From Sphingopyxis sp. H050 (lineage in GTDB: Bacteria; Pseudomonadota; Alphaproteobacteria; Sphingomonadales; Sphingomonadaceae), in the NCBI RefSeq assembly GCF_001468265.1, contig NZ_LNRZ01000006.1, positions 264,501-328,500 of the forward strand: a stretch of DNA of 64,000 bases, given 5' to 3'. Position numbers and translations under genes: made by a program. Under the pieces are notes generated by a model that was not told where the DNA came from, ran no database searches, and saw only the letters and a list, made by a program, of their open reading frames with translations. Of the stretch, positions 17,858-26,944 are shown piece by piece (position 1 is the first letter of the stretch; the number at the start of each line of letters is the position of its first letter).

Positions 17858-18667
17858 CTAGTGAGCGAGCAATAAGGGAGCACGCGCGACTTCGAGCAGG
17901 TAACGCGTCACGCCGCCGAACAGGGTCTCGCGCAGGCGTGCGCGGCCATAGGCGCCCATGACGATCAGTCCCGGCTCAATTTCGGCCGCGATGCGTTCGA
18001 GCACCTCTTCCGCCGTATCGACACCCTTGCTCTCGCGCCGCCATTCTCCATGCACTCCGTGCCGCGACATATATAGGAGCGCGTCCTCCGCCGCGATGCG
18101 CCCATCGTCTTCTCCGACGCTCACGAGAATCACCTGCCTCGCGTCGCCCATCAGCGGCACCCCCGCGCGCAGCGCGCTAGCGGCCTGCGGACTGCCGTTC
18201 CAGGCCACCATGACCGGTGCGTCGAGATCGATCGGCGGTGCATCGACAGGCATCGCCAGCACCGGGATGGGAACGGTCAGCGCGAGATCGGCCGCTATGG
18301 TCGGCGTCCGCAGGCCATGGCGATCGCCGGCCCCAAGCGACACGATCGCTAAATCGGCCAGCGTGGCGCCGAGCGTCATCGCCGACAAGGCATCACCGTC
18401 GGCGATCGCAACATCCCACGGGACATCCTCGCGCTCCAGTTCGGCGCTCAAACGCCGCTCCAGGTCGGCATCGGCCAGTTGTGCCTGAGCCAGCTGTTCC
18501 TTCGCCAGATACATGCCGCCGAACGGATCGGCAGCAATGAACTGCTGATAGGGGGAGCTGATCAGAAAGCTGAGGTGCGAGCGAAAGCGGCGACCGATTG
18601 ACAGCGCGCTCTCCATCCGCGTCGGCATACCGGTATCATTGTCCGCCTGGACCAGAATATTCCGCAT
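17858..18667 (-). CDS. Universal stress protein, tandem UspA domains
   Basis: A 269-residue protein with two Usp-fold halves; the second ends with IVMGAYGRARLRETLFGGV, carrying the GxxGR-type ATP-binding loop G-A-Y-G-R followed by FGGVTRYLL. Proteins of this kind are strongly induced under anaerobic or energy stress. A perfect FNR box lies 52 bp upstream of the start, so induction by FnrL at low oxygen is likely. It is read in the same direction as fnrL and lies 53 bp before it. Confidence 0.9.
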   Translation of the reverse strand: MRNILVQADNDTGMPTRMESALSIGRRFRSHLSFLISSPYQQFIAADPFGGMYLAKEQLAQAQLADADLERRLSAELEREDVPWDVAIADGDALSAMTLGATLADLAIVSLGAGDRHGLRTPTIAADLALTVPIPVLAMPVDAPPIDLDAPVMVAWNGSPQAASALRAGVPLMGDARQVILVSVGEDDGRIAAEDALLYMSRHGVHGEWRRESKGVDTAEEVLERIAAEIEPGLIVMGAYGRARLRETLFGGVTRYLLEVARAPLLLAH

Positions 18668-18718
18668 AATCTCATCTCCTATCTGAGCATGAGATTCATC
18701 GAAATGCAGGACCCGTCA

Positions 18719-18732
18719 TTGATCCGCATCAA
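18719..18732 (-). promoter_or_regulatory. Perfect FNR/FixK box before the universal stress gene
   Basis: TTGATCCGCATCAA matches the TTGAT-N4-ATCAA consensus without mismatch. It lies 52-65 bp before the ATG at 18667, a position suited to class-II activation with a short leader. The DUF1275 gene to the right starts 145 bp away and is a less likely target. Confidence 0.88.
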
Positions 18733-18877
18733 ATCGGCAAATGCCGCCGACCCTAGGAGACCATCAGCTTCTAGTCCGACACTGTACGAAGCAGAATTTG
18801 CCCACCAGGCGTGATGGTGGCTCGCCTCGAACAATAGCATGAGACATCGCCGTTACGCCGATGCTATCGGAGAGTGC

Positions 18878-19525
18878 ATGATCCGATATGACACCAGCTT
18901 TCAAAGACTGGCATTCTGCCTCGCGGGACTCGCGGGCTTTGTTGATGCCATCGGCTTCCTCGGGTCTGGCGGCCTCTTCGTCTCGTTCATGAGCGGCAAC
19001 TCGACCAGAATGGCGATAGGTATAATGGAAGCAAAGGCTCTTGCCTTGGCGGCTGCGGCGCTGATCGGCCTCTTCGTGGCAGGCGTCTTCCTCAACATCA
19101 TCGTGTCGGCAAAGATAACCGTCGCGCATCGCAAAGTCGTCGCAATGTCGGGCGTCGCCGCGCTTCTCTTCGGGGCTGCTTGCTGCAAATGGGCGGGCTC
19201 CGATGTCACCGCCACAGGTTTTCTGTGCGTTGCAATGGGCGCTTCCAACACAATTTTCCGCCGCGACGGCGATGTGAGTATCGGCGTCACATATATGACC
19301 GGCACCCTTGTCAAACTCGGACATAGGCTTGCTGATGCCGCACTGGGTGGTAGCCGGACGGCTTGGATTCCCTATCTGCTACTTTGGCTTGCCCTTATAT
19401 TTGGCGGGATTCTCGGTGCTGCCAGCTATTCTTGGTCTCAAGACGCGAGTATCGGGTTCGCAACTGGCTTCGCTCTCATTCTCATTCCAGTAACGCAAAG
19501 GATCACTGCCACCTCGAAGTCGTAA
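18878..19525 (+). CDS. DUF1275 (YoaK-like) membrane protein
   Basis: The ATG at 18878 with a GGAGAG site gives 215 residues. Six hydrophobic segments are visible, and LAGFVDAIGFLGSGGLFVSF and MSGNSTRMAIG form the conserved first part of the DUF1275 family. TYMTGTLVKLGHRLAD is the second-half repeat of the same motif. The family function is unknown; some members are suggested transporters. It stands alone between the stress gene and nasT. Confidence 0.85.
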   Translation: MIRYDTSFQRLAFCLAGLAGFVDAIGFLGSGGLFVSFMSGNSTRMAIGIMEAKALALAAAALIGLFVAGVFLNIIVSAKITVAHRKVVAMSGVAALLFGAACCKWAGSDVTATGFLCVAMGASNTIFRRDGDVSIGVTYMTGTLVKLGHRLADAALGGSRTAWIPYLLLWLALIFGGILGAASYSWSQDASIGFATGFALILIPVTQRITATSKS

Positions 19526-19651
19526 CCTGGCCGGTTGGAGACTGTCCGCTGTTGGTAGCCTATTTCGCTAAGCGGACACTTGACGCGCGGATTATGTCGC
19601 CACCGACAAAGTCTCTGGCAGATTTGTGCGCTGCAGCGTAAAGGCGCGACC

Positions 19652-20233
19652 ATGAGGATCGCGATCATCGACACTAGCGCAGGGCGTGCGGCCGTCATAT
19701 CCGACGGGTTGCGCGACGCTGGCCTCGACGACCTCGTACTGGTGGACACTTCCAAACCACTTGTTGCGCAGATCGAAGCGGCTGCCCCCGAAGTTGTTCT
19801 TGTCAACCTCGAGAACCCGAGCCGCGACCTGCTCGAGGATTTCTTCGCCATGTCGCGCGCCCTCGCCCGCCCGATTGCGATGTTCGTCGATCAGAGCGAT
19901 GCCGAGGCGACCGGCGCGGCGATCGATGCCGGCGTATCAGCGTATGTTGTCGACGGCTTGTCGAAACATCGGATCAAGCCGGTTGTCGATCTTGCCATCC
20001 GGCGCTTCCAGGCCTTTTCACGGCTGCAGCGCGAACTCGACGACGCCAAGAACGCGCTCGCCGAACGCGCGGTCGTCGACAAAGCGAAGGCGATCCTGAT
20101 GAAGCGCCGTCAGATCGACGAGCCAGAGGCCTACGCCCTGCTCCGCGGACAAGCGATGCGCACCAACCGTCGTATCTCGGAGATTGCCGAGGCGATCGTT
20201 ACCAGCGAAGCGCTGATGGGAGACATGGAATGA
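19652..20233 (+). CDS. nasT: ANTAR antiterminator NasT
   Basis: The ATG at 19652 gives 193 residues. An N-terminal receiver-like domain (MRIAIIDTS, VVLVNLENPSRD) is followed by a C-terminal ANTAR domain with AERAVVDKAKAILMKRR and EAYALLRGQAMRTNRRISEIAEAI. NasT binds hairpins in nascent leader RNA and prevents termination before nitrate-assimilation genes; NasS inhibits it when nitrate is absent. It overlaps nasS by ATGA, and the leader with a terminator lies right after nasS. Confidence 0.93.
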   Translation: MRIAIIDTSAGRAAVISDGLRDAGLDDLVLVDTSKPLVAQIEAAAPEVVLVNLENPSRDLLEDFFAMSRALARPIAMFVDQSDAEATGAAIDAGVSAYVVDGLSKHRIKPVVDLAIRRFQAFSRLQRELDDAKNALAERAVVDKAKAILMKRRQIDEPEAYALLRGQAMRTNRRISEIAEAIVTSEALMGDME

Positions 20234-21441
20234 CCGGCGAGCGCTTCCGTATCGGCTTCCTGCCGCTCGTCGACGCGGCGCTTCCGGTTCTCGCCAACGA
20301 ACTCGGCTTCGCCGCCGCCGAGGGCGTCGCCATCGACCTTGTCCGCGACATGACCTGGGCGACGGTGCGCGACCGGTTGCTCTACGGCCATACCGACGCC
20401 GCCCACATGATCGCACCGCTTGCTATCGCGACGACGCTGGGGAAAGACCGCCCCGCCGTGCCGCTCGCGGTGCCGTTCGTTCTGGGTCTCAACGGCAATG
20501 CCGTCACCTTCTCGGCCAGGCTGGCGAAAGAGACAGGTCTGGCCGATACGCTGGGTGATCCGATCCGGATCGGCGCGGCGCTGAAGAAAGTGGCGGACGC
20601 ACGGGTCGCGGCGGGCAAAGCTTTGCGTTTTGGCGTCGTGCATCGCTATTCGAGCCACAACTATATGCTGCGCTATTGGCTTGCCGGCGTCGGCATCCGT
20701 CCCGATCAGGATATCGAAATCGTCGTAACCAGCCCGCCCTTCGCCGCCGACGCTCTTGCAGCGGGCGAAGTCGATGGCATCTGCGTCGGCGAACCGTGGA
20801 ACTCGATCGCGGTCGATCGCGGGGTCGGTCATATTGCATTGGCGACGGCGCAGATCTGGCGCCGCGGCGTCGAGAAGGTGCTCGCGATGCGCGAGACGGT
20901 GCTCGACGAACGCCGCGACGCGATCGAAGCGCTGGTGCGCGCGCTGCATGCGGCAGCCGCGCATTTCGTCGAACCCGGCGCGGCCGAGGAAAGCGCCGAC
21001 ATCTTGGCGCGGCCCGAATATCTCGACGCGCCGCGCGACGCCGTGCTGCGCGCGATCACCGACCGCATCCGGCTCGTCCCCGGCGGCGAGCCGATCCACT
21101 ATCCCGACTTCATGTTCCAGTACCGCGAAGCCGCCAACTTCCCTTGGCGCAGCCAGGCCGCGTGGCTCTATTCGCAGATGGTCCGCTGGGACTATATGGC
21201 GTTCGACGACGCCGAAGCCGCGGCGGCCGGCAACGTGTTCCGTCCGGACGTCTACCGCGCCGCGCTCGCGGGCTCGGGCGCGCCACTGCCCGGCGCCAGC
21301 TCGAAGCTCGAAGGCGGCCTCGACGAACCGATCGGCGCGGGCTCGACGCAGGGTCGGTTGACGCTCGGCAGCGACCGCTTTTTCGACGGTCGCGCCTTCG
21401 ATCCCGACGATATCGAGACCTATCTCACTGAACTTCCCTAA
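20230..21441 (+). CDS. nasS: Nitrate sensor NasS (NrtA-like binding protein)
   Basis: A 403-residue protein of the NrtA/CmpA solute-binding fold, but without a signal peptide, as expected for the cytoplasmic sensor NasS. FRIGFLPLVDAALPVLANE opens the first lobe, and the nitrate pocket region includes VPFVLGLNGNAVTFS and HRYSSHNYMLRYWLA. It holds NasT until nitrate or nitrite binds. The overlap with nasT implies balanced expression. Confidence 0.92.
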   Translation: MTGERFRIGFLPLVDAALPVLANELGFAAAEGVAIDLVRDMTWATVRDRLLYGHTDAAHMIAPLAIATTLGKDRPAVPLAVPFVLGLNGNAVTFSARLAKETGLADTLGDPIRIGAALKKVADARVAAGKALRFGVVHRYSSHNYMLRYWLAGVGIRPDQDIEIVVTSPPFAADALAAGEVDGICVGEPWNSIAVDRGVGHIALATAQIWRRGVEKVLAMRETVLDERRDAIEALVRALHAAAAHFVEPGAAEESADILARPEYLDAPRDAVLRAITDRIRLVPGGEPIHYPDFMFQYREAANFPWRSQAAWLYSQMVRWDYMAFDDAEAAAAGNVFRPDVYRAALAGSGAPLPGASSKLEGGLDEPIGAGSTQGRLTLGSDRFFDGRAFDPDDIETYLTELP

Positions 21442-21548
21442 CTTTCCATTTTATGCTGCACCTGCGAAATAACCGCTTGCAGCAAACCCGCGAATCAGGC
21501 AGCTTTAACGCACTCGGCAGGGTTGCCGGGGCAGGATAAGGCGGCGCC

Positions 21549-21621
21549 GGTTCCAACGAGGGGATCGAACCGCGAGGCGGACGGGGAGCCATTCCCCGCA
21601 ATCCCAACAGGCAATGAAGCC
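21549..21621 (+). promoter_or_regulatory. Putative NasT (ANTAR) leader hairpins
   Basis: In the 250-bp leader between nasS and the transporter, GGTTCC/GGGATC (21549-21554 and 21561-21566, with two G-U pairs) enclose the six-base loop AACGAG. A second three-pair hairpin at 21610-21621 encloses AATGAA. Both loops have A at position 1 and G at position 4, as ANTAR proteins require. Between them CGGGGA/TCCCCG (21582-21598) forms another strong stem. The first hairpin is convincing; the identity of the second is uncertain. Confidence 0.55.
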
Positions 21622-21640
21622 GTCAGGATGCGCCCGCATG

Positions 21641-21663
21641 GCCGCCGTCCTGGCGGCTTTTTT
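21641..21663 (+). terminator. Intrinsic terminator in the nitrate-operon leader
   Basis: GCCGCC and GGCGGC flank the five-base loop GTCCT and are followed at once by six T residues. It lies 29 bp before the transporter ATG and inside the transcript leader, so it would stop transcription unless NasT intervenes. Confidence 0.88.
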
Positions 21664-21691
21664 ATTGCCCGTCACACGAAGGGGACGGACG

Positions 21692-22924
21692 ATGACGACT
21701 GCAACCACGGGAGCCGCGGCTTCCAAATCGAGCTTCTGGGCGAGCGGGCACTGGCCGACGCTGATCGCCGCCTTTCTCTATTTCGATCTCGCCTTCATGG
21801 TATGGGTCATCCTTGGCCCGCTGGCGCCGTCGATTTCCGACGACCTTGGACTTACCCCCGCGCAGAAAGGACTCATGGTTGCGGTCCCGACGCTCGCCGG
21901 CGCGGTGCTGCGCGTCGTCAACGGGCTGCTCGTCGACCGGATCGGACCGAAACGCTCTGGCGCGATCAGCCAGGCCATCGTCATCGCCGGGCTGTTCGCG
22001 GCCTGGTTCTTCGGTGTCCACAGTTTCGCGGGCACGCTCGCACTCGGCGTGATCCTCGGCTTTGCCGGTGCGAGCTTCGCAATCGCGCTCCCCCTTGCGA
22101 GCCGCTGGTACCCGCCCGAGCATCAGGGCAAGGCGATGGGCCTCGCGGGCATGGGCAATTCGGGCACGGTACTCGCCGCGCTGTTCGCCCCCGGCCTCGC
22201 CAAGTTGTTCGGCTGGAACGCCGTGCTCGGCCTCGCCTGCATCCCGCTGACGATCGTCTTCTTCATCTACCTCGCGATGGCGAAAGATGCGCCGAACGCG
22301 CCCGCGCCGAAGAAGCTGGTCGACTATTTCCAGCCGCTCAAGACCGCCGATGCCTGGTGGCTGATGGCCTTCTACTCGGTGACCTTCGGCGGCTTTGTCG
22401 GCCTCGCCGCCTCGCTGCCGGTCTATTTCACCGACCAGTTCCATCTGACCCCGGTCGTCGCGGGCTATTGCACCGCGGCCTGTGTCTTCGCTGGGTCGCT
22501 GGTGCGGCCAATGGGCGGCGCACTCGCGGACAGGATCGGCGGCGTCAAGGCGCTGATGGCGGTGTTCGTCGTCGCGGCCCTTGCCCTCGCGGGCGTACCG
22601 CAAGCCGATACGCTGCCAGCCGCGCTTGGCCTCTTCGTGATCGCGATGCTCGCGCTCGGCACCGGCAACGGCTCCGTGTTCCAGCTCGTCCCGCAGCGTT
22701 TCTCTGCCGAAATCGGCGTGATGACCGGCCTTGTCGGCATGGCGGGCGGCGTCGGCGGCTTCTACCTCGCCTCCTCGCTCGGCTTTGCGAAACAGTGGAG
22801 CGGCAGCTTCGGCCCCGGCTTCTATATCTTCGCCGGGCTCGCGGTCGTCGCGCTGGTCGGACTGCTCTTCGTCAAGGGCCATTGGCGCGCGACTTGGGGC
22901 GCAGCCGAAGGCGTGCGGATCTAA
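21692..22924 (+). CDS. narK: MFS nitrate/nitrite transporter (NarK/NasA family)
   Basis: The ATG at 21692, after GAAGGGGACG, gives 410 residues and twelve membrane helices. Family signatures are FDLAFMVWVILGPLAPSI in helix 1, the two nitrate-binding Arg regions (LLVDRIGPKRSG and VRPMGGALADRIGG), and the Gly-rich AGMGNSGTVLAA and GMAGGVGGFYL motifs of nitrate porters. It imports nitrate for the reductases encoded downstream. Confidence 0.93.
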   Translation: MTTATTGAAASKSSFWASGHWPTLIAAFLYFDLAFMVWVILGPLAPSISDDLGLTPAQKGLMVAVPTLAGAVLRVVNGLLVDRIGPKRSGAISQAIVIAGLFAAWFFGVHSFAGTLALGVILGFAGASFAIALPLASRWYPPEHQGKAMGLAGMGNSGTVLAALFAPGLAKLFGWNAVLGLACIPLTIVFFIYLAMAKDAPNAPAPKKLVDYFQPLKTADAWWLMAFYSVTFGGFVGLAASLPVYFTDQFHLTPVVAGYCTAACVFAGSLVRPMGGALADRIGGVKALMAVFVVAALALAGVPQADTLPAALGLFVIAMLALGTGNGSVFQLVPQRFSAEIGVMTGLVGMAGGVGGFYLASSLGFAKQWSGSFGPGFYIFAGLAVVALVGLLFVKGHWRATWGAAEGVRI

Positions 22925-22926
22925 CC

Positions 22927-24129
22927 ATGACCCGCACCCTTGTGATCTTGCTGGCGCTCGCGCCGGCCGGGGTGGCGCACGCCCAGACCGTCACCCTCAA
23001 GCCGCTCGGCGAAGTCCGGCTTCGCTATGAACAGGTCGATCAGGACGGCCTCGCCGCCGATGCCGACGCCCTGACCCTGCGTCTCCGCGCCGGGGTCGAG
23101 GCGAAGGCCGGCCGCTGGTCGGCGCTCGTCGAAGGCCAGGGCACGCTTGCGGTTGTCGGCGATTATTTCGACGGCCTACACGGCGCCGCGACGCGGCCGC
23201 TGGTGGCCGATCCCGAGAATATCGCCCTCGCCCGCGCTCAGCTCCGCTACGCCTCGCCGACCTTTGCGCTCATCGCGGGGCGCCAAAGGATTGCACTCGA
23301 CGACGAGCGCTTCGTCGGCGCGGTGCCCTTCCGCCAGAACGGGCAAAGCTTCGACGCGGTGCGCGCCGAGATCACTCCCGCCAAGGGGGTCAAGGCCGAC
23401 CTCACCTATGCGTGGAGCGTGCGCACCATCTGGGGCATCGACGGCTCAGGCTCTCGGCAACAGGCGGTGTCGGGCGACAATGTCTTCGCCAACCTCAGCG
23501 TGGCAACACCGGTCGGCAAGATCGCGGCCTTCGCTTATCTCGTCGATCAGGACGAGGCCGCGATGCAGGGCTTCCGTATGTCGAGCCAGACCTACGGCGC
23601 CCGGCTCGACGGCAGCCAGCCACTCGGCAAGGCGAAGATCGCGTATCAGCTGAGCTATGCGCGCCAGTCCGACTGGCACCGCAACCCTAACAATTACGCC
23701 GCCGACTATTGGCTGGCCGATGTCGCGGTCGATCTTGGCGGCCCCCGGGTCGGCGCCGGGTACGAGATACTCGGCGCCGACAACGGGGTTGCGCTGACGA
23801 GCTTCCAGACCCCGCTCGCCACCGGGTTCAAATTCCAGGGCTGGGCGGACAAATTTCTCGTCACCCCGTCCGATGGCGTCCGCGACCTCTATGCGAGCGC
23901 TGGCTGGGGCTGGAAGGCGGTGGGGCCGCTCAAGGCCGTCACGCTGCAGGCGGTGTATCACGACTATCGCAGCGACCGCGCCTCGCGATCCTATGGCGAC
24001 GAGATCGACCTGCTCGCGAGCGCCAAGCTCGGCAAATGCACGGCCTCGGCGCGCTACGCGAACTACGACGCCGACGGCTTCGTCGCCGACACCCATAAAT
24101 TCTGGCTGCAACTGGACTGGACGCTCTGA
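22927..24129 (+). CDS. Outer-membrane porin of the alginate-export family
   Basis: A 400-residue protein with a signal peptide ending VAHAQ and amphipathic beta-strand repeats through to LQLDWTL. LKPLGEVRLRYEQVDQDG, LALVEGQ-like strands and GRQRIALDDERFVGAVPFRQ are characteristic of the family used for anionic solutes. It probably lets nitrate or nitrite across the outer membrane. It starts 2 bp after the transporter stop and overlaps nirB by one base. Confidence 0.85.
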   Translation: MTRTLVILLALAPAGVAHAQTVTLKPLGEVRLRYEQVDQDGLAADADALTLRLRAGVEAKAGRWSALVEGQGTLAVVGDYFDGLHGAATRPLVADPENIALARAQLRYASPTFALIAGRQRIALDDERFVGAVPFRQNGQSFDAVRAEITPAKGVKADLTYAWSVRTIWGIDGSGSRQQAVSGDNVFANLSVATPVGKIAAFAYLVDQDEAAMQGFRMSSQTYGARLDGSQPLGKAKIAYQLSYARQSDWHRNPNNYAADYWLADVAVDLGGPRVGAGYEILGADNGVALTSFQTPLATGFKFQGWADKFLVTPSDGVRDLYASAGWGWKAVGPLKAVTLQAVYHDYRSDRASRSYGDEIDLLASAKLGKCTASARYANYDADGFVADTHKFWLQLDWTL

Positions 24130-26606
24130 TGGAACATCGCCCCCTCAAGGCCGAAACCGACATGCGCGAGCATCTGGTCGTGATCGGCAACGGCATGGCC
24201 GGATGCCGCGCGGTCGAGGAACTGCTCGCGCGCGATCCCACCCGCTACCGCGTGACGATCTTCGGTGCCGAGCCGCGCGTCAACTACAACCGCATCATGC
24301 TCTCCCCCGTCCTCGCGGGCGAGAAATGTTTCGAGGATATCGTGATCAACGATGCGGGCTGGTATGCCGACAATGGCATCGCGCTGATCGCAGGCGATCC
24401 GGTGGTCGCGATCGATCGCGAGACGAAGACGGTCACGACGCGCGGCGGGGTCAGCGAAAGTTATGACAAGCTGCTGATCGCCACCGGCTCCGATCCCTTC
24501 ATCATCCCCGTCCCCGGCAAGGACCTGCCCGGCGTCATCGCCTTTCGCGACATGGACGATGTCGACACGATGCTCGCCGCGGCCGATGCCGGCGGCGATG
24601 CGGTGGTGATCGGTGGCGGGCTGCTCGGGCTCGAGGCCGCGCACGGGCTGACGCTGCGCGGCATGAAGGTTACCGTCATCCACCTGATGCCGACGCTGAT
24701 GGAGCGCCAGCTCGACGAAGCCGCCGGCTGGCTGCTCAAGAACGCCCTCGAAGCGCGCGGCCAGACGATCCTGACCGGCGCCGACACCGCCGAGATTATC
24801 GGCGAAGGCAAGGTCGAGGGGGTAAAGCTCAAGGACGGGACGCTTATCCCGGCCAGCCTTGTCGTCATGGCGGTTGGCATCCGCCCCTCGGTCGCCCTCG
24901 CCCGCGACGCGGGCCTCGCGGTCGGGCGCGGCATTCAGGTCGACGACCATATGGTCACCAGCGACCCCGCCGTCCTCGCGGTCGGCGAATGCGTCGAGCA
25001 TGACGGGCAGGTTTACGGCCTCGTCGCGCCGCTGTGGGATATGTGCCGCAGCCTTGCTGATGGCCTTGTCGAGAAACCCACCGGCTATCGCGGCTCGGTG
25101 ACCTCGACCAAGCTCAAGGTATCGGGCATCGACGTTTTTTCCGCGGGCGACTTCTCGGGCGGCGACGGCTGCGAGGATATCGTCCTCCGCGATGCCAGCC
25201 GCGGCGTGTACAAGCGCGTGATCGTCAAGGACGACCGCATCGTCGGCGCCGTGCTTTACGGCGACACCGCCGACGGCGGCTGGTATTTCGACCTGCTCAA
25301 GAAGCAGGAGGATGTATCCGAGCTTCGCGATCTGCTCATCTTCGGCCACGCCTTCGCCGCGGGAGGCGGCGCCGCGGACCCTAAGACGGCCGTTGCGGCG
25401 CTTTCCGACGATGCGGAAATCTGCGGCTGCAACGGCGTCACCAAGGGCCAGGTCGTCTCTTGCATCGCCAAGGGCGCGCACAGCCTCGACGCGGTGCGCG
25501 GCACCTGCAAGGCCTCTGCAAGCTGCGGCAGCTGCACCGGCCTCGTCGAGAACCTGCTCGCTCTCACCCTCGGCGACGATGTCCAGAGCGGCCCCAAGAC
25601 GATGTGCAAATGCACCAGCTTCGGCCACGACGACGTCCGCCGCGAGATCGTCGCGCAGGGCATGCGCTCGATCCCCGAGGTGATGCAGAAGCTCCACTGG
25701 ACCACGCCCGACGGCTGTTCCTCGTGCCGCCCCGCGCTAAACTACTATCTGCTCTGCGCGCTGCCGGGTGAGTATGTCGACGACCAGCAGAGCCGCTTCG
25801 TCAACGAGCGCCTCCACGCCAACATCCAGAAGGACGGCACCTATTCGGTCGTCCCGCGCATGTGGGGCGGGCTGACCAACCCGACCGAGCTGCGCGCGAT
25901 CGCCGATGTGGTCGAGAAATACAACGCCCCGATGGTCAAGGTCACGGGCGGCCAGCGACTCGACATCTTCGGGATCAAGAAGGAGGATCTGCCCGCGGTC
26001 TGGGCCGATCTCAACGCCGCCGGCATGGTGTCGGGCCACGCCTACGGCAAGGCGCTGCGCACGGTGAAGACTTGCGTCGGGTCCGAATGGTGCCGCTTCG
26101 GCACGCAGGATTCGACCGGGCTCGGGGTCAAGCTCGAACGGATGAGCTGGGGCAGCTGGATGCCGCACAAGTTCAAAATTGCCGTCTCCGGATGCCCACG
26201 CAACTGCGCCGAAGCGACGATCAAGGACTTCGGCGTCGTCTGCGTCGACAGCGGCTACGAGCTCCATGTCGGGGGCAATGGCGGCATTCACGTCCGCGCC
26301 ACCGACCTGCTCTGCAAGGTCGCGAACGAGCAGGAGGCCATGGATTATTGCGCCGCCTTCATTCAGCTCTACCGCGAGGAAGCACGCTATCTCGAACGCA
26401 CTGCGCCGTGGATCGAGCGCGTTGGGGTCGACTATGTGAAGGCGCGCATCATCGATGACGAAGCGGGTCGCGAGGCGCTCCGCGCGCGCTTCCTCTATTC
26501 GCAAAGCTTCAGCCAGGACGATCCCTGGGCGCAGCGCGCCGAAGGCGCCGAGGCCGAACATCACGCACCGATGGCCCGCTTCATCCCGCAGGGAGAATTC
26601 GCATGA
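24129..26606 (+). CDS. nirB: Assimilatory nitrite reductase, large subunit
   Basis: An 825-residue protein with four parts in order: an FAD/NAD(P)H oxidoreductase (VVIGNGMAGCRAVEEL, VVIGGGLLGLEAAHGL), a BFD-like 2Fe-2S segment (CGCNGVTKGQVVSCI and CGSCTGLVENLL), the ferredoxin-like half-domains, and the sirohaem/4Fe-4S site (KTCVGSEWCRFGTQDS and VSGCPRNCAEATIKDFG). It reduces nitrite to ammonium. The start overlaps the porin stop (TGATG) and its end overlaps nirD. Confidence 0.96.
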   Translation: MEHRPLKAETDMREHLVVIGNGMAGCRAVEELLARDPTRYRVTIFGAEPRVNYNRIMLSPVLAGEKCFEDIVINDAGWYADNGIALIAGDPVVAIDRETKTVTTRGGVSESYDKLLIATGSDPFIIPVPGKDLPGVIAFRDMDDVDTMLAAADAGGDAVVIGGGLLGLEAAHGLTLRGMKVTVIHLMPTLMERQLDEAAGWLLKNALEARGQTILTGADTAEIIGEGKVEGVKLKDGTLIPASLVVMAVGIRPSVALARDAGLAVGRGIQVDDHMVTSDPAVLAVGECVEHDGQVYGLVAPLWDMCRSLADGLVEKPTGYRGSVTSTKLKVSGIDVFSAGDFSGGDGCEDIVLRDASRGVYKRVIVKDDRIVGAVLYGDTADGGWYFDLLKKQEDVSELRDLLIFGHAFAAGGGAADPKTAVAALSDDAEICGCNGVTKGQVVSCIAKGAHSLDAVRGTCKASASCGSCTGLVENLLALTLGDDVQSGPKTMCKCTSFGHDDVRREIVAQGMRSIPEVMQKLHWTTPDGCSSCRPALNYYLLCALPGEYVDDQQSRFVNERLHANIQKDGTYSVVPRMWGGLTNPTELRAIADVVEKYNAPMVKVTGGQRLDIFGIKKEDLPAVWADLNAAGMVSGHAYGKALRTVKTCVGSEWCRFGTQDSTGLGVKLERMSWGSWMPHKFKIAVSGCPRNCAEATIKDFGVVCVDSGYELHVGGNGGIHVRATDLLCKVANEQEAMDYCAAFIQLYREEARYLERTAPWIERVGVDYVKARIIDDEAGREALRARFLYSQSFSQDDPWAQRAEGAEAEHHAPMARFIPQGEFA

Positions 26607-26944
26607 CCACCGCTGAATGGCTCGACATCGGCTGGGTCGACCAGATTCCCGTGCGCGGCAGCCGCACCGTCCAGGTCGAAGGCGGCGACGACATCGCCGT
26701 GTTCCGCACCGCCGAGGGCAAGGTTTTCGCGTTGCTCGATCGCTGCCCGCACAAGCATGGGCGCCTCAGCCAGGGCATCGTCCATGGCGGCGCGGTCGCC
26801 TGCCCGCTGCACAACTGGCGGATCAGCCTGGCGACCGGCGAGGCATTGGGCGAGGACAAGGGCTGCACCCCGACCGTGCCGGTCAAGATCGACGGCGGCC
26901 GCGTCCTCATCTGCCGCGCGAGCACGCTGAAGGCGGCGGCCTGA
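26603..26944 (+). CDS. nirD: Nitrite reductase small subunit (Rieske)
   Basis: A 113-residue Rieske-fold protein. CPHKHGRLSQG and CPLHNWRISL give the Cys-X-His and Cys-X2-His ligand pairs of a 2Fe-2S centre, although some NirD proteins lack them; here all four are present. It partners NirB. ATGA overlap with nirB and TGATG overlap with the nitrate reductase show tight coupling. Confidence 0.93.
   Translation: MTTAEWLDIGWVDQIPVRGSRTVQVEGGDDIAVFRTAEGKVFALLDRCPHKHGRLSQGIVHGGAVACPLHNWRISLATGEALGEDKGCTPTVPVKIDGGRVLICRASTLKAAA

Noticed and set aside
18764..19324. Minus-strand frame of 186 residues opposite the DUF1275 gene.
   Set aside because: The plus-strand membrane protein is well supported by family motifs and a ribosome site.
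21523..22923. Long open frame running into the porin gene from the left, which would give an 868-residue protein.
   Set aside because: Up to 22926 it is an out-of-frame reading of the transporter gene with Arg-, Gly- and Pro-rich nonsense; only the part from the ATG at 22927 with its signal peptide is porin.
24063..25697. Minus-strand frame of 544 residues opposite nirB.
   Set aside because: nirB on the plus strand has all domains and motifs; the antisense frame has none.
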